A stretch of DNA of 9,206 nt from JAUXEH01 sp965602945 (GTDB lineage: Bacteria; Acidobacteriota; Aminicenantia; Aminicenantales; Aminicenantaceae), in the NCBI GenBank assembly GCA_965602945.1, contig CBFDBC010000154.1:1-9206 (forward strand). Direction: 5' to 3'. The notes below the pieces were generated by a model. The model did not search any database. It saw nothing but the letters and a program-made list of their open reading frames with translations, and was not told where the DNA came from. Shown one piece after another: positions 4,967-9,206 of the stretch (the stretch's first letter is position 1; every line of letters begins with the position of its first letter). The position numbers and the translations under genes were made by a program.

Positions 4967-6406
4967 ATGGATGCTTTTTTTGACAACGTTGAATCATTAT
5001 CTGAGCGCCTGACCGAGAACAATACCTGGAGACAGCACGAGTCTTTCAACCTGATCCCCTCGGAATCGACCCCTTCCCTGATGGTCAAGATGTGCGAGAT
5101 CTCCGACCCGGCCGGCCGCTACGCCGAGCACAAGACCATGAAGGGCCGGGAGATCTATTTTTACCAGGGGATCGATTTCATAAAGGATGTCGAGGATGAG
5201 GCCCAGGCCGAACTGGCCCGGTTCTTCGGATGCACCGATGTGGAGCTCCGCCCCGTTTCCGGCCAGATGGCCAACGAGGTGATCTTCAAGGGCATGGTCC
5301 GCTTCCTGAACCGCGGCCGTCCCGAGGGCCAGCCCTCACGCAGAATGCGCCTGGTCATGAACAACGACCTCAACAAGGGCGGGCACCTCAGCTCGCAGCC
5401 CATGGGCGCGCTGTTCAACTTCGTGGAGGAAGATCCGGAAACCGGCAAGGAGCGGGTCGTCAATTTCCCGGTCCTGGAGGACAATCCCTACAAACCCAAT
5501 CCGGAAAAACTGGCCGAACTGCTGGAGGACAACCATCCGGACCTCATGGTGTTCGGCAAGAGCATGTTCCTCTATCCCGAACCGGTCGCCTTTGTGGCCG
5601 ACCTGGTCAAGGATTGGGAGCGGCCGCCCGTCATCATGTTCGACATGGCCCATGTGCTGGGGCTGTACGGCGCCTTCCAGGAACCCCTGGCCGATGGGGC
5701 CAACGTGGTCACAGGCAGCACCCACAAGACATTTTTCGGCCCCCAGAGGGGGCTGATCGCCGGCAACTTCCCCAAGGGAAGCCCGCTGCGGAAACTGTGG
5801 ATCGACATCAAGGGCCGCGCGTTCCCCGGCTCCACCAGCAACCACCATCTCGGAACGCTGGTGGGCCTGTTGATGTCCGCCTACGAGATGAACGCGTTCA
5901 AGGAAGAGTATCAACGGCAGGTGCGGGCCAATGCCAAGGCCTTCGCCCGGGCTCTGAAGGATAAAAATATCGAGGTCGAGGGGGAGGAATCGGACGGATT
6001 CACCGAGACCCATCAGGTCTTGATCCGCATCGCCCGTTTTGGCAACGGGATGGACATCGCCCGGAAGCTGGAGGACAACAACATCGTGACCAACTATCAG
6101 GCCCTGCCCGATGACGAAACCTTCCTGGAGCCCAGCGGGATCCGCATGGGAGTGCAGGAGATGACACGCTTCGGGATGACGGAAGGCGATTTCGACACCT
6201 TGGCCGGCTTGATCTCCGACCTGATCATCAACGGAAGATCCGTGAAAGAAGAGGTCAGGAAATACCGGCAGAACTTCATGGAGATGAAATACTGCATGCC
6301 TTTCGACCGCGCTGTTCCGCTGGCGGCAAAAGTCATGAAGAGCATTTTCCCGTACACGGGGTTTGCCGAAGCCTTTGCCGAAAACCTGCAGAAACTTAAG
6401 GGATAG
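4967..6406 (+). CDS. glyA: Divergent serine hydroxymethyltransferase-like PLP enzyme
   Basis: Probably converts serine plus tetrahydrofolate to glycine plus methylene-tetrahydrofolate. It is a fold-type I PLP enzyme with clear but distant likeness to GlyA. Retained by comparison with E. coli SHMT are S32 in LIPSES, Y52 and E54 in RYAEH, Y66 (E. coli Y65), H140 in GGHL, D226 and H229 in FDMAHV, H253 and the PLP lysine K254 in THKT, and R393 in SGIRMG. Differences are F65 for E. coli Y64, TGST for TTTT before the HK pair, an insertion at about 115-128, another at about 155-180, and a C-terminal extension of some 60 residues (479 against about 417). The start has GGAGGAG seven bases upstream. 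Its place between rpiB and purD supports a glycine-making role. A specialised aldolase or a different hydroxymethyl acceptor cannot be excluded, so the symbol is provisional. Confidence 0.85.
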   Translation: MDAFFDNVESLSERLTENNTWRQHESFNLIPSESTPSLMVKMCEISDPAGRYAEHKTMKGREIYFYQGIDFIKDVEDEAQAELARFFGCTDVELRPVSGQMANEVIFKGMVRFLNRGRPEGQPSRRMRLVMNNDLNKGGHLSSQPMGALFNFVEEDPETGKERVVNFPVLEDNPYKPNPEKLAELLEDNHPDLMVFGKSMFLYPEPVAFVADLVKDWERPPVIMFDMAHVLGLYGAFQEPLADGANVVTGSTHKTFFGPQRGLIAGNFPKGSPLRKLWIDIKGRAFPGSTSNHHLGTLVGLLMSAYEMNAFKEEYQRQVRANAKAFARALKDKNIEVEGEESDGFTETHQVLIRIARFGNGMDIARKLEDNNIVTNYQALPDDETFLEPSGIRMGVQEMTRFGMTEGDFDTLAGLISDLIINGRSVKEEVRKYRQNFMEMKYCMPFDRAVPLAAKVMKSIFPYTGFAEAFAENLQKLKG

Positions 6407-6419
6407 CCCGAGAAGGGCT
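6405..6419 (+). other. Small hairpin between the SHMT-like gene and purD
   Basis: AGCCC, loop GAGAA, GGGCT: a perfect 5-bp stem starting in the stop codon of the SHMT-like gene, in the only sizeable gap (35 bases) of the operon. No T-run follows, so termination is unlikely. It may be an mRNA processing or stability element. Confidence 0.35.
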
Positions 6420-6441
6420 CAGATAAGAAAGGGAGATCGCC

Positions 6442-7722
6442 ATGAAAGTCTTGGTAATTGGAGGCGGGGGACGCGAGCATGCGCTGGCATGGAAAATATC
6501 CCAGAGCCCCAGGGTCAAAAAGGTCTACTGTGCGCCCGGCAATGCCGGGACCCGGTCCATAGCCGAGAATGTGGACATCAAGGCGGATGACATCCAGGCT
6601 CTGAAAAAATTCGCCGCGCAGGAGAAGATCGGATTCACCGTGGTGGGGCCGGAGGCCCCTTTGACAGAAGGGATCGTGGACGAGTTCGAGCAGGTCGGCC
6701 TCAAGTGTTTCGGTCCGTACAAGATCGCCGCCGAGCTGGAGGGGAGCAAGGTCTTCGCCAAGCAGTTCATGGACCGTCACAAGATCCCCACGGGTCAGTA
6801 CAGGATCGTGGATACCACCCAGGCGGCCCAGCAGATACTGCGGTCCGGAGTGTTTTCTTTTCCCGTGGTGATCAAAGCCGACGGCCTGGCGGCCGGCAAA
6901 GGTGTCGTGGTCTGCCGAAGCCTGCGCGCGGCCGAGGAGGCCGTGGACTCGATGATCGTCGAGAAAAAATTCGGGGACGCCGGCAAGGTCGTGGTGATCG
7001 AGGAGTTTCTGCGGGGCCAGGAAGTCTCTTTCATCGTGGTCTCGGACGGAACCAAGGCTGCTCCCTTCGTGACCACCATGGACCACAAGCCGGTTTACGA
7101 CGGGGACAAGGGCCCCAACACCGGGGGCATGGGCGCGATCTCCCCCAATCCCTTTGTCAAACAGGATATGTTCAACCACATAATGAAGACCACCGTGTTT
7201 CCCACCATAACACGCATGCTGGAAGAGGAGAGGAGATACAAGGGTGTGCTCTACGTCGGGCTGATGCTGACGGAGCAGGGCCCCAGGGTACTGGAGTACA
7301 ACTGCCGCTTCGGCGACCCGGAGACACAGCCCCAGATGCTCCGGCTGGAGACCGACCTCATGGACGTCCTCGAGGCGGCCATGGAAGGCAATGTGCTCCA
7401 GGCCAAACCCGCGTGGAACCGCAAGACCTCCGGGTGTGTCGTGCTGGCCTCGGGAGGCTATCCCTCCAAATATGAAAAAGGCAAGGTGATCGAGGGGTTG
7501 GACAAACTGGAGAAAAACGAGGATGTGGTGGTCTTCCATGCGGGAACCAGCGGGGAGGACGGCAAGGTCTTGACCGCGGGCGGCCGGGTCCTGAATGTGT
7601 GTGCCTCCAGGGAAACCCTGGAGGATACCATGAAAACCATTTACGGGGCCATCGACGAGCTCAAGTTCGAGGCCATGCATTTTCGCAAAGATATAGGAAG
7701 GGAGAGGAAGGTAGCGCTATGA
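6442..7722 (+). CDS. purD: Phosphoribosylamine-glycine ligase (GAR synthetase)
   Basis: Catalyses ATP-dependent joining of 5-phosphoribosylamine and glycine to glycinamide ribonucleotide, the second step of purine synthesis, in the cytoplasm. The 426-residue product is of standard length for the monofunctional enzyme. The N-terminal domain opens with MKVLVIGGGGREHALAWK (G7-H13 loop). VVGPEAPL (68-74) and GPYKIAAELEGSKVFAK (91-107) lead into the ATP-grasp domain, with PVVIKADGLAAGKGV (141-155), GPNTGGMG (224-231) and the metal-binding EYNCRFGDPETQ (285-296). The C-terminal domain has the usual SGCVVLASGGYP. The start has GGGAG six bases upstream. The stop overlaps the purE start as ATGA. The upstream SHMT-like gene would supply its glycine substrate. 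Confidence 0.98.
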   Translation: MKVLVIGGGGREHALAWKISQSPRVKKVYCAPGNAGTRSIAENVDIKADDIQALKKFAAQEKIGFTVVGPEAPLTEGIVDEFEQVGLKCFGPYKIAAELEGSKVFAKQFMDRHKIPTGQYRIVDTTQAAQQILRSGVFSFPVVIKADGLAAGKGVVVCRSLRAAEEAVDSMIVEKKFGDAGKVVVIEEFLRGQEVSFIVVSDGTKAAPFVTTMDHKPVYDGDKGPNTGGMGAISPNPFVKQDMFNHIMKTTVFPTITRMLEEERRYKGVLYVGLMLTEQGPRVLEYNCRFGDPETQPQMLRLETDLMDVLEAAMEGNVLQAKPAWNRKTSGCVVLASGGYPSKYEKGKVIEGLDKLEKNEDVVVFHAGTSGEDGKVLTAGGRVLNVCASRETLEDTMKTIYGAIDELKFEAMHFRKDIGRERKVAL

Positions 7723-8213
7723 GTAAGATCGCAGTTTTTATCGGGAGCGAGTCGGACTTCGATGTGATAGAGGGGGCGGTAAAGATCCTTAAGGAATTCG
7801 AGGTGCCCTTTATGCTGGAGGTCACCTCCGCCCACCGCACACCGGAGCGCACCAAGAGGCTCGTGACGGAATTCGAGGCCGGGGGGGGAGAGGTGTTCAT
7901 CGCGGCGGCCGGGATGGCCGCCCACCTGGCGGGGGTCGTGGCATCCCACACAACCCTCCCCGTGATCGGGATACCTGTGGGAGGGTCGGCGGTCAACGGA
8001 ATGGACGCGCTCCTGGCGACCGTGCAGATGCCCAAGGGGATCCCGGTGGCCTCCATGGGGATCGGAAAGAACGGCGCCATAAACGCCGCGCTGCTGGCGG
8101 TTCAGATCTTGAGCCTCAAGGATGAGGCCTTGAAGGCCCGGCTCAAGGAGTACCGCAGGGCCCAGGCAGCCAAGGTCGAACAGAGCTCGGAGAACATCAA
8201 AAGCCGGATATGA
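7719..8213 (+). CDS. purE: 5-(carboxyamino)imidazole ribonucleotide mutase / AIR carboxylase (PurE)
   Basis: Acts in the carboxylation of aminoimidazole ribonucleotide to CAIR. The 164-residue product has the normal length. Visible motifs are IGSESDFD (8-15), VTSAHRTPE with the catalytic H39, the glycine-rich AAAGMAAHLAG, and QMPKGIPVASMGIGK. The AAHL loop and the IGKNGAINAALLA helix look like class I PurE (N5-CAIR mutase), which needs PurK. No purK is in the window, so class is inferred only. A longer in-frame start at 7599 lies deep inside purD and is rejected; the ATG at 7719 overlaps the purD stop by four bases and has a purine-rich stretch (GAGGAAGG, 7704-7711) before it. The product's last codons overlap mtaB in the same ATGA manner. 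Confidence 0.96.
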   Translation: MSKIAVFIGSESDFDVIEGAVKILKEFEVPFMLEVTSAHRTPERTKRLVTEFEAGGGEVFIAAAGMAAHLAGVVASHTTLPVIGIPVGGSAVNGMDALLATVQMPKGIPVASMGIGKNGAINAALLAVQILSLKDEALKARLKEYRRAQAAKVEQSSENIKSRI

Positions 8214-9206
8214 ACTCGTTCTCCATCCAGAGTTTCGGCTGCCGCGTCAACCAGGCCGAAGCCTTTTCCTGGGCGGACGAGTTCCAAAGGCGCGGGCTGC
8301 GCTACGAGACGGAGCACAGCCGCAGCGACCTGATCCTCGTCAACACCTGCACCATTACCGCACGCGCCGACCGCGATGTCCGCAGCTTCATCCGGAGGAT
8401 GAGCCGTGAGAATCCCGAGGCCCGCCTGGTGGTCACGGGATGTTTCGCGGAGCGGGCCGCCGAGGAACTGAGGCTCCTCCCCGGAGTCTGGCAGGTGGTA
8501 TCCAACCTGGAAAAAGAGGCGCTGCCCGAGCGCATCCTGGCACTTCCCCCCCAGGAGGAAAAGAGCCGGCCCAGGCCCTTCCGTTCCCGGGCGCTGGTCA
8601 AGATCCAGGACGGGTGCGATTTCGGATGCACGTTCTGTGTGGTCCCATCGGTCCGGGGGAAAAGCGTAAGCTACGCCAGAAGCCGGATCCTGGACGGTGT
8701 CCGTGCCATGGTCGAGCAGGGCTTCAAAGAGGTCGTGCTGGCCGGAATCCATCTGACGCTCTACGGCCGGGACCTGGACCCGCCGCATTCTTTCCTTGAA
8801 CTCCTGCGGGACATAACCGCCGTGGACGGCCTGCACCGGCTCCGGCTCAGTTCCCTGGATCCGCGCTTTATGGACGAGGCGCTGCTTGACCAGATGATCT
8901 CCGATCCGGTGATCTGCCCACACTTCCACCTCTCCCTGCAGCACGGCTCGGACAGGATCATCTCTCTCATGGGACGCAAGGTGAAAACGGAGGACTACGC
9001 AAGGATCCTCGGACGGCTGCGGCGGGGGCTCCCGCGTGCATCGCTGGGGACCGATATCATCGTGGGGTTCCCCGGCGAGACCGGTGAGGACTTTGCGGTC
9101 ATGGAGGCTTTTCTGGAGCGATCCCCGCTGACCTACTTCCATGTGTTCTCGTTTTCTCCCCGTCCCGGAACTCCCGCTGCCGCATGGAAGCAGGTGCACC
9201 CGGAGA
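8210..9206 (+). CDS. mtaB: tRNA (t6A37) methylthiotransferase MtaB, radical SAM (C-terminus cut off by window edge)
   Basis: Adds a methylthio group to the t6A base at position 37 of ANN-decoding tRNAs, using two 4Fe-4S clusters. 332 codons are present without interruption; the family is about 420-450 residues, so the end of the radical SAM domain and the TRAM domain lie outside. The N-terminal MTTase domain has its three cluster cysteines C11 (FGCRVNQAE), C47 (NTCTIT) and C78 (TGCFAE). The radical SAM motif is C136, C140 and C143 in GCDFGCTFC, followed by VVPSVRGKSVS. GTDIIVGFPGET (280-291) is also typical. FGCRVNQ and KIQDGC fit MtaB better than MiaB (GCQMN) or RimO. FHLSLQHGSD has H where MtaB usually has S. 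The start ATG overlaps the purE stop as ATGA, so it is probably translationally coupled. Confidence 0.93.
   Translation, partial: MNSFSIQSFGCRVNQAEAFSWADEFQRRGLRYETEHSRSDLILVNTCTITARADRDVRSFIRRMSRENPEARLVVTGCFAERAAEELRLLPGVWQVVSNLEKEALPERILALPPQEEKSRPRPFRSRALVKIQDGCDFGCTFCVVPSVRGKSVSYARSRILDGVRAMVEQGFKEVVLAGIHLTLYGRDLDPPHSFLELLRDITAVDGLHRLRLSSLDPRFMDEALLDQMISDPVICPHFHLSLQHGSDRIISLMGRKVKTEDYARILGRLRRGLPRASLGTDIIVGFPGETGEDFAVMEAFLERSPLTYFHVFSFSPRPGTPAAAWKQVHPE

Noticed and set aside
4975..4981. T7 run just after the start codon of the SHMT-like gene, as a phase-variation site
   Set aside because: It is short and encodes an ordinary Phe-Phe pair; housekeeping function makes on-off switching unlikely.
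6362..6385. Imperfect tandem 12-base repeat near the end of the SHMT-like gene
   Set aside because: It encodes FAEA-FAEN in an ordinary helix and is only two units, so chance or a small duplication explains it.
6097..7680. Open frame of 527 codons on the minus strand, antisense to purD and the end of the SHMT-like gene
   Set aside because: Shadow of GC-rich coding sequence; its translation resembles no protein family, while the plus-strand genes have full motif sets and ribosome sites.
8102..9199. Open frame of 365 codons on the minus strand, antisense to mtaB
   Set aside because: The plus strand encodes MtaB with all six cluster cysteines; the antisense product has no recognisable motif.

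Overview
The window is 9.2 kb of dense, GC-rich bacterial chromosome with eight protein genes in three transcription units. Gaps are short, two gene pairs overlap by four bases, and no insertion sequence, phage gene, tRNA, rRNA or CRISPR array is visible. Tat translocase genes, a Ctp-type S41 peptidase and an rpiB-SHMT-purD-purE-mtaB series suggest a Gram-negative anaerobe-type lineage of the Desulfobacterota or Acidobacteriota kind. That placement is inference from protein style and gene order, with low certainty.

Left part (1-2700, minus strand). A good sigma-70-type promoter (TTGACT, 17-nt spacer, TATAGT) drives tatA, tatC and then an aldehyde dehydrogenase gene that runs off the left edge. 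tatA and tatC overlap by 26 bases, and the overlap contains a run of seven A. The tatC-ALDH gap is 22 bases, so the three probably form one operon.

Middle (2700-4500, plus strand). A second promoter, back to back with the tat promoter (TTTACA, 17 nt, TAGTAT), drives a 511-residue S41 serine peptidase with one PDZ domain and an intact Ser-Lys-Gln catalytic set. After it comes a 214-base gap. This holds a GC-rich hairpin, a stretch flanked by 7-base complementary arms, a clear promoter (TTGGAA, 17 nt, TATAAT) and a leader hairpin.

Right part (4499-9206, plus strand). rpiB, a divergent serine hydroxymethyltransferase-like gene, purD, purE and mtaB form one probable operon. The chemistry fits together: RpiB makes ribose 5-phosphate, the precursor of PRPP; an SHMT would make glycine and one-carbon folate; PurD joins phosphoribosylamine to glycine; PurE carries out the carboxyaminoimidazole step. 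mtaB, a tRNA-modifying radical SAM methylthiotransferase, is coupled to purE by an ATGA overlap and runs off the right edge.

The points most worth a second look are the divergent SHMT, the tatA/tatC overlap with its A7 run, the cysteine-rich active site of the aldehyde dehydrogenase and its place behind tatC, and the structured 4285-4470 intergenic stretch. All protein families are known; I see no clear evidence of an undescribed system.
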